A DNA stretch of 64,000 nucleotides from Candidatus Accumulibacter affinis (GTDB lineage Bacteria > Pseudomonadota > Gammaproteobacteria > Burkholderiales > Rhodocyclaceae), in NCBI GenBank assembly GCA_016713625.1, contig JADJOT010000004.1:80016-144015 (forward strand), written 5' to 3'. A model generated the notes under the pieces. It saw only the letters and a program-made list of their open reading frames with translations. It had not been told where the DNA came from and searched no databases. Below, one piece after another: positions 1 to 8,180 of the stretch (the stretch's first letter is position 1; each line of letters starts with the position of its first letter). Both the position numbers and the translations under genes were made by a program.

Positions 1-1243
1 TCGCAGCGCCCCCCAGATCGAGTTCGGCCACCTGCCGCAGACCCACCAGGTCGACCTTGGTATAGCTCAAGGTCGAATTGGCGCTGCGATGCCCGAGATG
101 GTCGCCAATCTGCTTCAGGGAAAAGCCCGACGCGAGGAGGTGGCTGGCACAGGCGTGGCGTAGGCAGTGCGCTCCGCGCGGGGACAGGGTGAGGCCGAGG
201 CGGCTCAAATGGGCGTGCGCGATCGGCGTGATGCTCGGCGCCGACAACGGACGAATGGGTGCGCCGAGCGTCAAGAACAGCGCCCGATGCCCGCAGCGCG
301 GTCGCACTTCGCGCAGGTAACGCAAGATTGCCTCGCCCACGACGGGCAGCAAAGGATAGCGTTGAGCACGACGTTGCTTCGGTCGCGCAATGTGGATCAG
401 CTCTCCTTCCCAATCCAGATCGTCCAGCCGCAACTCCGCGACCTCGCCTCGCCGCAGTCCGTACACCGCGAGCAACATCAGGATGGCGTGGTCGCGAATA
501 TCCGCGGGCCGATCACCACCGGTGGCGACAAGGAGGCGCTGTACGTCGTCCCAGCCAGGGCCTTCCGGGATTCTTTCACGGGTATAGAGCCGCGGCGCCT
601 CGATGACAGCGGTGATTCCCGGAGCGCACCACCCACGGGCTTCGGCGAAGCGGAAGAAGCTCCGCAACGAACTGGCTAACGCGGCTAGAGAGGCGCGAGT
701 CCAACCCTGCTTGCCCTTCGACTCAAGGAAGGCATCAATATCGGCAACGGTGATCGCGCTCAACGTATCCCGAGGGGGGCACAGTCCGCTAAAGAACCAG
801 ACCAGGCGCTCACTACGTGTAGCGATCGTCACCGGCGACAGGCCCCGTTCGTCGCGCATCTGGCGGGCAAACGCATCGATCTGGGCGACGAAGACGTTCA
901 GGGCCTTTGGGGGTTGCTGAAGGCAGCCCAGGCGCTGCAGCCATTCCGTCACGAAGTGGATAAACATCTGGCGTGTCCACACCGATTCCTTGGCGCCGAT
1001 GGGTCGATGTCTGAATCGCACCCGGCAGTCTACAGCGCGCTCAATGTCCGCCGCGCTGACCTCGCCATGGCCAAGGTCAATGCCGTCTGCGACGGCCAAG
1101 AGTACCCAGGCGATCTTCTGAAGCATCGAGTGTGAGTAACCTTCCCTCGCACATTGCTTGAGAAATTCTTCTCTCGCGTCCGCCAGCGGGCCTTCCCGGT
1201 AGCGCGCCACAACCGTGGGGCGCGTGAAGAGCTCTTCAATCAT
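1..1243 (-). CDS. tyrosine recombinase/integrase, C-terminus beyond window edge
   Basis: Reading the minus strand from an ATG at 1243 gives about 414 residues without a stop to the window edge. An N-terminal SAM-like core-binding region (about residues 110-200) is followed by a complete catalytic core: the first arginine in YGLRRGEVAEL, the second box as HCLRHACASHLL, then HLGHRS and the tyrosine nucleophile in STLSYTKVD. By family knowledge the enzyme cuts and rejoins DNA through a covalent 3'-phosphotyrosine, usually for a transposon-like or integrative element. Upstream of its start lies a perfect palindrome (1382-1415), a possible recombination or binding site. The gene points away from the truncated transposase at 1410, so the two appear to be parts of different elements abutting here. 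Only the last residues are missing. Whether it belongs to a recombinase trio cannot be judged because the left side is not in the window. Confidence 0.9.
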   Translation of the reverse strand, partial: MIEELFTRPTVVARYREGPLADAREEFLKQCAREGYSHSMLQKIAWVLLAVADGIDLGHGEVSAADIERAVDCRVRFRHRPIGAKESVWTRQMFIHFVTEWLQRLGCLQQPPKALNVFVAQIDAFARQMRDERGLSPVTIATRSERLVWFFSGLCPPRDTLSAITVADIDAFLESKGKQGWTRASLAALASSLRSFFRFAEARGWCAPGITAVIEAPRLYTRERIPEGPGWDDVQRLLVATGGDRPADIRDHAILMLLAVYGLRRGEVAELRLDDLDWEGELIHIARPKQRRAQRYPLLPVVGEAILRYLREVRPRCGHRALFLTLGAPIRPLSAPSITPIAHAHLSRLGLTLSPRGAHCLRHACASHLLASGFSLKQIGDHLGHRSANSTLSYTKVDLVGLRQVAELDLGGAA

Positions 1244-1381
1244 GATCGATCTCCTTCTTGAACAAGATGAACGATCATCGTGATCCTGAACCATGCAAAT
1301 TTATGTGGCGCAAATTTGACTGACCACCCTCAATCACGAGGGACGCCAGCTTCACCGCCACATATTTTTGAGCGCCACATA

Positions 1382-1415
1382 CTGATACTTATGTGGTCGG
1401 CCACATAAGTATCAG
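1382..1415. repeat. perfect 15-bp inverted repeat with 4-bp spacer
   Basis: CTGATACTTATGTGG (1382-1396) is followed by four bases and its exact reverse complement (1401-1415). Further CCACATA-like copies occur just to the left (around 1357 and 1374). It lies between the start of the tyrosine recombinase and the point where the transposase reading frame becomes recognisable, so it is likely an element end or recombinase-binding site. No T-run follows, so it does not look like a terminator. Confidence 0.85.
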
Positions 1416-2012
1416 AATGCCAAACAGGAATCGTTCTGGGGACGCATCGAAGGGCGCCTGATGGCGATGCTCGAAGGCGAGGAATTGCTGACGCTCGACC
1501 TGCTCAATCAGGCCAGCCAAGCCTGGGTCGAACAGGAGTACCACCGCACGGTCCATTCCGAGATCGACACCACCCCCTTGGCGCGCTATCTCGCCGGCCC
1601 CAGCGTCCGTCGGGACTGTCCGGATACGGCTACCCTGCGGGCCGCCTTCCGGATCGAGGTGATGCGCCGCCAACGGCGTGCCGATGGCACACTCAGTCTG
1701 GCCGGAACCCGCTTCGAGGTCCCCGCCGCGTATCGCCACCTGCCCATGCTTCCTCTGCGCTACGCCCGCTGGGATCTGACGCACGTCGATCTCGTCGATC
1801 CGCGCAGCGGTGCGGTCCTTTGTCCGATCAAGGCGCTCGACAAGTCGGCCAACGCCGATGGGCAGCGTCGGCGCTTCGCGCCGGTCACGACCGCAGCGCG
1901 GGTGCCCCCGTCTACCGGGATCGCGCCGCTGCTGCGCCAGTTGCTCGCCGACTACGCCGCGACCGGCCTGCCGCCTGCGTATCTACCTTCCGACGACCAG
2001 GAGCCGGCATGA
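1410..2012 (+). pseudogene. C-terminal fragment of a Mu/Tn7-type DDE transposase
   Basis: The frame is recognisable from about 1410 (YQNAKQESFWGRIEGRLMAM), which in this family follows the second catalytic aspartate. The fragment keeps the region around the last catalytic acid (QESFWGRIEG) and the beta-barrel C-terminal domain, ending in a stop that overlaps the next ATG (ATGA at 2009-2012). The N-terminal DNA-binding domain and the first catalytic aspartates are absent. Upstream is the palindrome and an opposing recombinase gene, so the gene was cut by insertion or rearrangement. An ATG at 1461 could start translation, but the product would be catalytically dead. The overlap with the AAA ATPase gene is the usual two-gene layout of such transposons. 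Confidence 0.75.
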
Positions 2013-2853
2013 ACCATCGGCTCCTCGCCCTTTACGGGCTGAAGTGGAATCCCTTCTCCGCCGAATTGCCGATCGAAGCGCTCTTTGTTCCGCCCCGGAT
2101 CGAGAACTTCTGCTGGCGAATCGAACACGCCCAGATCCGCGAAGGCGGCTTCGCGATGATCCACGGCGATCCGGGCACCGGCAAAAGCGTCGCCTTGCGC
2201 CTCCTCGACGACCGTCTGGGACGCCTGCCGGACGTCACCGTCGGCGCGATCCACCATCCGCAGAGCAACCTGGCGGACTTCTATCGCGAAATGGGCGATC
2301 TCTTCGCCGTGCCCTTGCGCCCGCACAACCGCTGGGGTGGCTTCAAGGCCTTGCGCGAGGTCTGGTTCGCGCATCTGGAAACGACCCGTCGCCGGGCGGT
2401 GTTACTGGTCGATGAGGCGCAGGAGATGAGTCCGGCGGTCCTCTGCGAGTTGCGCTTGCTCGCCAGTGCGCGTTTCGATTCGCAACCGCTCCTGTGTGTG
2501 GTGCTGGCCGGCGATGCGCGTCTGATCGAGAAGCTGCGCCGCGAGGAGTTGATCCCGCTGGGTTCCCGCATCCGCACCCGCCTCGCCACCGAGTATGCGT
2601 CGCGGGACGAGTTGCTCGCCTGCCTGACCCATCTGCTGAGCAGCGCCGGCAACGCCAGCCTGATGACCCCCGCACTGGCTCATACGCTGTGCGATCACGC
2701 CGCCGGCAACTACCGCATCCTGACCACGCTCGCGGCCGAACTGCTCGCCGCCGCCGCGCAGCGGAGTTGCCGCAACTCGACGAGAAGCTCTACCTCGAGG
2801 TCTTCGCTTCCCCCGAGGCGCCCTCGCTGCGTCGGGTGGGGGCCGGCCGGTGA
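2009..2853 (+). pseudogene. ExeA/TniB-like AAA ATPase of a DDE transposon, frameshifted near the 3' end
   Basis: The frame from the ATG at 2009 encodes an AAA ATPase with Walker A HGDPGTGKSVALR (about residue 52) and Walker B RAVLLVDEAQEMSP (about residue 135), followed by a sensor region and the C-terminal lid NYRILTTLAAELLAAAA. By family knowledge such proteins (MuB/TniB/ExeA-like) bind ATP and DNA and direct the partner transposase to its target. The start overlaps the transposase stop. Near 2763 the frame departs from the family: the adjacent frame continues ELPQLDEKLYLEVFA and stops at 2853, so one base appears to be missing at 2762-2764. Without correction the frame would read an arginine/serine-rich, unrelated tail to 2986. 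The family call is firm; whether the shift is biological or an assembly error is open. Confidence 0.8.
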
Positions 2854-3010
2854 GGAATCACCAGCCAGGCGACTGCTTCGCGCGGTCATGCGATCGCGCC
2901 CAACGACCCGCGGCAGTGGCTCCGGGCGGAACGACGCCTCTGGACCTTGGGAGGGACGACCGCCGAACGGTCCGGTCCTTTCGTGACGGTCACCCGAACC
3001 GGAGGAGAAG

Positions 3011-3277
3011 ATGACCGACCCCATGGTGATGGTCACGAAAAGAGGCCGCCCACCCCAGGGCGAGCGAGCGATGACGGACCGGGAGCGCAAGCGTGCGCAG
3101 CGGATGCGCGACCGAAGAACGGTCATCGAGGCCATCGGTAACGAGACGGACGCGCCACTCAAAGCGCTGCTGGACCTCCTCGGGCGGGTGGAGGCTTCCG
3201 AACCGGCTCGCCTCTGCGCCCGACGGGCCTGGCTGGCTTTCGGGCAGCGCTACGGATTCGGGACGGTCACCGAATGA
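3011..3277 (+). CDS. small basic hypothetical protein
   Basis: The 88-residue product is strongly charged at the N-terminus (RGRPPQGERAMTDRERKRAQ, an AT-hook-like RGRP followed by a basic helix) and then contains a leucine-rich segment. A ribosome-binding site GGAGAAG precedes the ATG directly. It lies about 150 bp after the AAA ATPase gene in the same direction, so it may be the third gene of that transposon, perhaps DNA-binding. I do not recognise the family; the coding call rests on the good RBS, the coherent composition and its position. Confidence 0.45.
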   Translation: MTDPMVMVTKRGRPPQGERAMTDRERKRAQRMRDRRTVIEAIGNETDAPLKALLDLLGRVEASEPARLCARRAWLAFGQRYGFGTVTE

Positions 3278-3705
3278 CGAGAGGCGGCAGGAACGACGGG
3301 AGGAAGGTCCAGTCGGGAAGAGTGGGCGCGGCACGCTCGACGAAAGACCCGACGGAAGAGGGAAGTTCTTTGACCTGGAAAGGGGTCAAGAGGACCGTGG
3401 AATAAATGGACCGGCTTCATCGGCCCGTTTATGCCGCGAAAGCCTCTTGACGCCTTGGAGGGTCCCGATGCTGCGAGCAGTTGCCGGGGAGAACTTGTTC
3501 ATCCCCGGCGGCTGCCTCGCGGCGAGCGCGGGGTCTGGGGCGGCGCTCCAGGGTTGGATCCTGCACGAGCACCCTCGCAAACCATCGCCGTACGTGAACA
3601 TCAGAACATCAAATCGGGTGATCACACTCACTTACCGCTCAGCGCGCTTGGGCTGAAATCGGCCGTCGGTATAATTTCGTGATAGTCACGAAATGATGCG
3701 AGATT
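3278..3705. other. intergenic stretch without a supportable gene
   Basis: About 430 bp with no convincing reading frame. GTCAAGAGG near 3385 and its exact complement CCTCTTGAC near 3443 form a 9-bp inverted repeat with a spacer of about 50 bp that could mark a transposon end. The part just upstream of 3706 becomes AT-richer and probably carries the promoter of the next gene; GTATAATTT at about 3668-3676 is a plausible -10 box. Confidence 0.4.
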
Positions 3706-4527
3706 ATGGAAACAGTTGAAAGAAAGGCGTTCAGTAATTCCGCTGTGATCCCCTTCTCGGCAACGGAGAAACCGCCACCTCAGGCAATTGTGGGTTATGA
3801 AGCCGTTCGCCTCAACGCCATGAAACACGGCATTCTCTCGAAGCTGGCAGTATTGGCTCACGAGGACCATGCCGAGTTTGACGACCTGCTCGCCGCGCTG
3901 CTCGACGAACACCGACCGGCGGGAATCACCGAGCGGCATCTGATCGAAGAGCTTGCCGCGATCATTTGGCGCAAGCGGCGGGTATTGATGGCCGAAGCGG
4001 CAAAGATCAACGAGGGCCTGAAAGCAGCGGTGAACAATCCGAAATCAGTCATGACTTCGGCCGCACCTTTTCAGCGTGGTCTGGCCGATGAGAACACCAG
4101 ACTATCCGACCTGATGACCGAAACCCCGGAACAGATCGCCGAGACTCAACGCGATGCGGAGCTTGACTTGGCAGCGACCCGCAAAGCGTCGGCGATCCTG
4201 TACAAAGGCGGGCCGAATGCCTACGAGAAAGCCCTGCGGGCGCTGCGGCAAGATTCGCGCGACTGGTGGCAAGTGCAGATCGAGGAAGAGGAACACCCCT
4301 CGACCGCGGAAGGGCTAGCGCAATTCATCAGTGAATCGCTCGACCCGCTGTGCTTCCGCGCAACATTGGAAGCCCGATATACCCCGGCGATCAAGGCGCA
4401 AGCCCTGGGCGAAGGGCTGCAAGTGCACCGACTGGAGAAGCTGAACCGCTACGAAACGCACCTTGACCGAAAGTTTGAGCGAACACTCGCTATGCTTTTG
4501 AAGCTGAAAGACCTTCGTAGCCGGTGA
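3706..4527 (+). CDS. uncharacterised mobile-element-associated protein, 273 aa
   Basis: A complete frame with ATG start, soluble and helix-rich. The N-terminal part contains NAMKHGILSK and then an acidic/leucine-rich helix FDDLLAALLDEHRP...EELAAIIWRKRRVLMAEAAK. This pattern is familiar from uncharacterised proteins in phage and plasmid-derived islands. No catalytic motif is visible. It is followed after 117 bp by another unknown gene in the same direction (4645), and both sit upstream of the IS insertion at 5350. I infer that they are cargo of the integrated element. The function is unknown. Confidence 0.6.
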   Translation: METVERKAFSNSAVIPFSATEKPPPQAIVGYEAVRLNAMKHGILSKLAVLAHEDHAEFDDLLAALLDEHRPAGITERHLIEELAAIIWRKRRVLMAEAAKINEGLKAAVNNPKSVMTSAAPFQRGLADENTRLSDLMTETPEQIAETQRDAELDLAATRKASAILYKGGPNAYEKALRALRQDSRDWWQVQIEEEEHPSTAEGLAQFISESLDPLCFRATLEARYTPAIKAQALGEGLQVHRLEKLNRYETHLDRKFERTLAMLLKLKDLRSR

Positions 4528-4644
4528 AAACTGCAACTATCAGAACAGGGCGCAAAAGCAGGCAAGACAAGGGTTTCAGGGTATATTGCCAAAAACAATG
4601 CAGCAAACTTGCCTGATGATTTCGGCAAAATCCGGGAGCAATGA

Positions 4645-5295
4645 ATGGGCGGCATGGGCAGCGGGCGGGGGTATCAGGGTGGCAAGGCGACGACAAGCGG
4701 CTGCCGGCGGCTGGACGTGCGGCAATTCCAACGGGCTGGCCTGCTGACGCCTGGGCATTCCTTCGGCTGGCACTGGACGCGCAACGGTGAAAGCGTGGCC
4801 TCGATCCAAGCGCGAGCGGAAGAGGATCGCTTGATCCTGAGCTACAGCCACAAGAGCGGCGGCGACGACTGGCAAGCGATGGAATACCCGGTAAGGCTGG
4901 AATGGACGGCTTGCACCATGGGCGGGCGGCGCGTGTGGTTCCTTTGCTCGGCGAACGGATGCGGGCGGCGCGTGGCGATACTCTATCTGGGCGGCGCGGG
5001 CATCTTCGCCTGTCGTCACTGTTACCGGCTGGCGTATGCCTGCCAACGGGAAGCCGCCGATGATCGAGTGACCCGGCGGGTGAACAACATCAAGCGCCGA
5101 TTGGGCTGGCAGGAAGGCATCCTGAACCAGAGAGGATGGAAGAAACCAAAGGGGATGCACAGCACCACTTTCGAGCGGCTAACCCGCGAGCACGACGCGC
5201 TGATAGAGGTGGCTCTGGCAGGCTTGTCATCGCAACTTGATCGCATGAGGCGACGGCTTGATGGCGTGAGGAATGATCTGCACGGCGCGGACTGA
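4645..5295 (+). CDS. uncharacterised cysteine-rich protein, possible zinc ribbon, 216 aa
   Basis: The product begins MGGMGSGRGYQGGK, a glycine-rich head, and has two cysteine clusters around residues 93-130: FLCSANGCGRR, then FACRHCYRLAYACQ, which look like the knuckles of a zinc ribbon. A basic C-terminal third (RRVNNIKRRLG, later RMRRRLDG) suggests nucleic-acid contact. GGGAGC precedes the ATG as a ribosome-binding site. This layout occurs in uncharacterised phage and plasmid proteins. The gene ends only 43 bp before the direct repeat that flanks the IS, so before insertion it was probably directly upstream of the HExxH protein at 6904. Confidence 0.6.
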   Translation: MGGMGSGRGYQGGKATTSGCRRLDVRQFQRAGLLTPGHSFGWHWTRNGESVASIQARAEEDRLILSYSHKSGGDDWQAMEYPVRLEWTACTMGGRRVWFLCSANGCGRRVAILYLGGAGIFACRHCYRLAYACQREAADDRVTRRVNNIKRRLGWQEGILNQRGWKKPKGMHSTTFERLTREHDALIEVALAGLSSQLDRMRRRLDGVRNDLHGAD

Positions 5296-5338
5296 ATCTG
5301 TTTCGCAAAATTGCCCTATGATGCGTGTAACGGGAAAA

Positions 5339-5349
5339 GGGTCAAAGGG
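5339..5349. repeat. left copy of 11-bp target-site duplication
   Basis: GGGTCAAAGGG stands directly outside the left inverted repeat of the insertion sequence and recurs exactly at 6888-6898. Eleven bp lies within the 9-12 bp range usual for IS4-family elements. Confidence 0.9.
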
Positions 5350-6887
5350 CAATGGCACTACCTTAACAGAAAAGTCTTTCCGATCAGATGTATAGAGGTG
5401 GGCTGAAGGCCTCTTGGCGTTATTATTCGGGTGTCGAATCCGATCGAGATTACGTGGAGGATCAGCCCAAATGGATAGTAACAGGGGTCAGCGGCTTGCG
5501 GAACAGGTGAAGCGATTTCGGGCACGTTTTGTCCAGTCAGTGGGATCGGTGCTCGGGGATGTGATTCCTTCGAAGCTTTTGATGGAATGGGCGATGGAAG
5601 ACGTTGGTGTCTGGCGCGAGCGGGTCTATAGTCCGTTCATGACACTGGTGTTGTTTCTCGAACAAGTGCTCGGAGCGGATCACAGCTGCCAGGATGCGGT
5701 GGCGCGTGCGCTGAGCGCTCGGGTGGCGGACGGACAAACCCCGTGCAGCCTGAACACCGGGCCGTACTGCAAGGCACGGGCACGGTTGCCCGTTGAGCTA
5801 CTGGAGCGTTTGGGTCGAGAGACTGGCGCGCGGGTGTGTGCGCAGCAACCGGCCGGATGGTTGTGGCATGGGCGCCAAGTTAAGCTGGTCGACGGTAGCA
5901 CGGTGTCGATGCCCGACACGGCGGCGAACCAAAAGCGCTTTCCACAGAATCGATCGCAGAAAACGGGTCTGGGTTTTCCTCTCGCACGCCTGGTGGCGAT
6001 CGTCTCCTTATCCTGTGGATCCGTCCTGGATTGGGCGGTTGGTCCGTGTCAGGGTAAGGAAACCGGGGAGACCGCGCTCCTGTGGAGTTTGGCGCAAAAG
6101 CTGCAGCCTGGTGACGTCGTGGTTGCCGATCGCGCCTATGCCGGCTACTTCATGATTGCGTGGTTGATCCAGCAGGGCGTGACGTAGTGATTCGCCAGCA
6201 TCAACGGCGACACACCGACTTTCGACGCGGCCAGCAACTGGGTGCGCGCGACCATCTGGTCCCTTGGATGCGCCCCCAGCGTCCGACCTGGATGAGTGAA
6301 TCAATCTACGCCAGCATGCCCGAGAGTCTGACCATGCGCGAGGCGCGCGTTGCCGGCTGGACGCTCGCTTCCACACTGATCGACCCGCAGCAGGTGAACA
6401 AACGCGAGCTGTTCGCACTGTACCGCCAGCGCTGGCACGTCGAACTTGACCTACGTTCGATCAAGAACGTCATGCAGATGGACCTCTTGCGTTGCAAGAG
6501 CCCCGAGATGGTCGAGAAGGAGATCGCCGCCCACTTGGTCGGTTACAACCTCGTCCGCGCCGTGATGGCGCAGGCCGCGTCTCTGAGCGCCGTCCTGCCA
6601 CGGCAATTGAGTTTCAAGACCGCTCTACAAATCCTCAATGCTTTTGAACAGAACCTGCGGTGCTGCCCCCGCGGGCGCCTCGCCAGTCGCCACGCTTTCG
6701 TGCTCGGCGGCATCGCTCAGGCGCGCCTACCCAACCGACCAGGTCGGGTCGAACCACGTGTCGTCAAGCGAAGACCCAAACCCCGAGCTCTCCTCACTAA
6801 GCCCCGGCAGGCGCTGCAAAAGGGCTTACGCCGCAAACAGCAGTCAATACAGAAGCAAATCGACCAAGGCTTAAGGTAGTGCCATTG
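5350..6887 (+). mobile_element. complete IS4-family insertion sequence, 1538 bp
   Basis: Perfect 17-bp terminal inverted repeats (CAATGGCACTACCTTAA at 5350-5366 and its complement at 6871-6887) are bounded by an 11-bp direct repeat. The interior holds one transposase gene with a single frameshift. Exact ends and an intact target duplication indicate a fairly recent insertion. The duplicated target GGGTCAAAGGG contains the purine-rich ribosome-binding region of the gene starting at 6904, so insertion separated that gene from its native upstream sequence while regenerating its RBS. Confidence 0.95.
5471..6879 (+). pseudogene. IS4-family transposase with one frameshift
   Basis: From the ATG at 5471 the frame shows the first catalytic aspartate in KLVDGSTVSMPDT (about residue 141) and the second in VVADRAYAGYF. 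It stops at 6185. The next frame resumes at once and carries the third acid in YRQRWHVELDLRSIKN, an exact IS4 Y-(2)-R-(3)-E-(6)-K signature, before ending at 6879. Inserting one G in GCGTGACGTAG near 6180 would fuse the halves into a normal-length transposase of about 469 residues. Either the copy is inactive or a base is missing in the assembly; some IS families use programmed frameshifting, but no slippery heptamer is visible here. Confidence 0.9.
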
Positions 6888-6898
6888 GGGTCAAAGGG
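6888..6898. repeat. right copy of 11-bp target-site duplication
   Basis: An exact copy of GGGTCAAAGGG abuts the right inverted repeat of the insertion sequence. It forms part of the ribosome-binding region (AAAGGGAGAAA) of the gene at 6904. Confidence 0.9.
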
Positions 6899-6903
6899 AG
6901 AAA

Positions 6904-7758
6904 GTGGATCAAGCAGACCTATTTGAGACTGCAGCGGCCAGGTCCCTGTTGGACCAGTTGATAGAGGATTCACGTCTCTACCGACAGGGAAAGGATTTCC
7001 GTGGGCTGCTGGACTTCGTCGTCCGACTCCGCAATTTTGCCCCGTTCAATGCTATGTTGCTGCAGGTGCAGAAGCCCGGCCTGAACTACGCGGCATCTGC
7101 ACGTGACTGGCGCGAACGCTTTGGTCGCACGATCAAGCCGGGGGCACGGCCATTGCTCATTCTCTGGCCGTTCGGCCCGGTAGCGTTGGTCTACGATCAG
7201 ATGGATACCGAGGGCGAGCCACTACCGGAAGGCGTTTCAGCGTTTGCAGCCCATGGGGCTCTTGACCGTCTTGCGCTTGAGGGTTTCGCCCTGATGCTGG
7301 CCAAGAAATACGTCAAATGGAACAAGATCGATGCTGGAGATCTCAGGGCGGGCTCGATTGAGGTCGTGTTGCGCGCAAAGAAGATCAATGATCCGTCCAG
7401 TTACCGGATGAACGTCAACCAGAATCACGATGCCAACGTGCAGTTCGCAACGGTGGCCCACGAGTTGGCGCACTTGTTCCTTGGGCATCTGGGCGCCGAC
7501 AAATGGCTCAGTGTGCCGCTCCGCCCATCCCTTCAACAGGAACGCAGAGAACTGGAAGCAGAGTCTGTGGCGTTTATCGTCTGTGCCCGCAACGGGGTTG
7601 TGAGCAAGTCGGAAAGCTACCTCTCCGCCTACGTGAACGCAGACACCACTGTTGACCAGCTTGATCTGTATCAGATCATGCGGGCTGCTGGACAGGTCGA
7701 GGCGGTGCTCGGGCTGACAGCACACACCAAATACGATCGACCTCGAAAACCAAACTGA
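6904..7758 (+). CDS. ArdC/ImmA-IrrE-like zinc metallopeptidase domain protein, 284 aa
   Basis: The GTG start at 6904 is preceded by AAAGGGAGAAA. The N-terminal half resembles ArdC-type antirestriction proteins (NFAPFNAMLLQVQKPG, then DWRERFGRTIKPGARPLLIL). The C-terminal half has a zinc-protease helix VAHELAHLFLGH (HExxH, about residue 184) with a downstream acidic ligand region LEAESVAFIVCARNG. Known relatives act in antirestriction or as regulators cleaving repressors in mobile elements. It is the last island gene before tRNA-Arg, and the IS inserted directly in front of its RBS. The metal-binding motif is intact; the biological role is inferred. Confidence 0.75.
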   Translation: MDQADLFETAAARSLLDQLIEDSRLYRQGKDFRGLLDFVVRLRNFAPFNAMLLQVQKPGLNYAASARDWRERFGRTIKPGARPLLILWPFGPVALVYDQMDTEGEPLPEGVSAFAAHGALDRLALEGFALMLAKKYVKWNKIDAGDLRAGSIEVVLRAKKINDPSSYRMNVNQNHDANVQFATVAHELAHLFLGHLGADKWLSVPLRPSLQQERRELEAESVAFIVCARNGVVSKSESYLSAYVNADTTVDQLDLYQIMRAAGQVEAVLGLTAHTKYDRPRKPN

Positions 7759-7892
7759 GGCCTCGCGGGCGAGGTTGATCAATAACTTGCGAAGTGCTCG
7801 CCTGGCAAGGTTCTGCGCGAGTGGCAGGGTACAAGATGCCGGTCATTTTCTCCGACTTGTACCCGGACTTGTACCCTAGCGAGCCATAAAGC

Positions 7893-7918
7893 AAAAAGGC
7901 CAATCCGAAGATTGGCCT
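7893..7918 (-). terminator. rho-independent terminator downstream of tRNA-Arg
   Basis: On the minus strand AGGCCAATC, loop TTCG and GATTGGCCT form a 9-bp stem, followed by TTTT and GC. It lies 17 bp after the tRNA-Arg 3' end and is correctly oriented to end that transcript. Confidence 0.85.
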
Positions 7919-7934
7919 AAGTGCTTGATTCTAT

Positions 7935-8011
7935 TGGCACGCCCGGAGCGATTCGAACGCCCGACCCCTTGGTTCGTAGCCAAGTACTCTATCCAGCTGA
8001 GCTACGGGCGC
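7935..8011 (-). tRNA. tRNA-Arg (anticodon ACG)
   Basis: The minus strand folds into a standard 77-nt tRNA: acceptor stem GCGCCCG pairing with CGGGCGT, D-arm AGCTCAGCTGGATAGAGT, anticodon stem-loop CTTGGCTACGAACCAAG with ACG at the anticodon, T-arm GGTTCGAATC-like (GCGTTCGAATCGC), and encoded CCA at 7935-7937. tRNA 3' ends are classic integration sites. Here the mobile region lies exactly on the 3' side, so this tRNA is a likely attachment locus, although no second copy of its 3' end is visible in the window. Confidence 0.97.
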
Positions 8012-8180
8012 CTTGCCTTGGTTAAGCCTCAGATTATACCGAGCGGCCAGGTCTCACTCAAGCACTATTTGCAGATCGCTGCAGGACCTGGCTGGCGGCT
8101 CGGCGGAACTACTGCGTGGGAGATTTTTTGGCCGTACCGGTCGGAAGCGGCGGTGGACAGTCCAAATCTCGATCGCCGCA

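Noticed and set aside
3431..3682. 83-codon plus-strand open frame
   Set aside because: No RBS or recognisable composition; overlaps the likely promoter of the 3706 gene.
7847..7880. Repeated CTTGTACCC units considered as a CRISPR fragment
   Set aside because: Only two short direct copies, no spacer-sized intervals and no cas genes.
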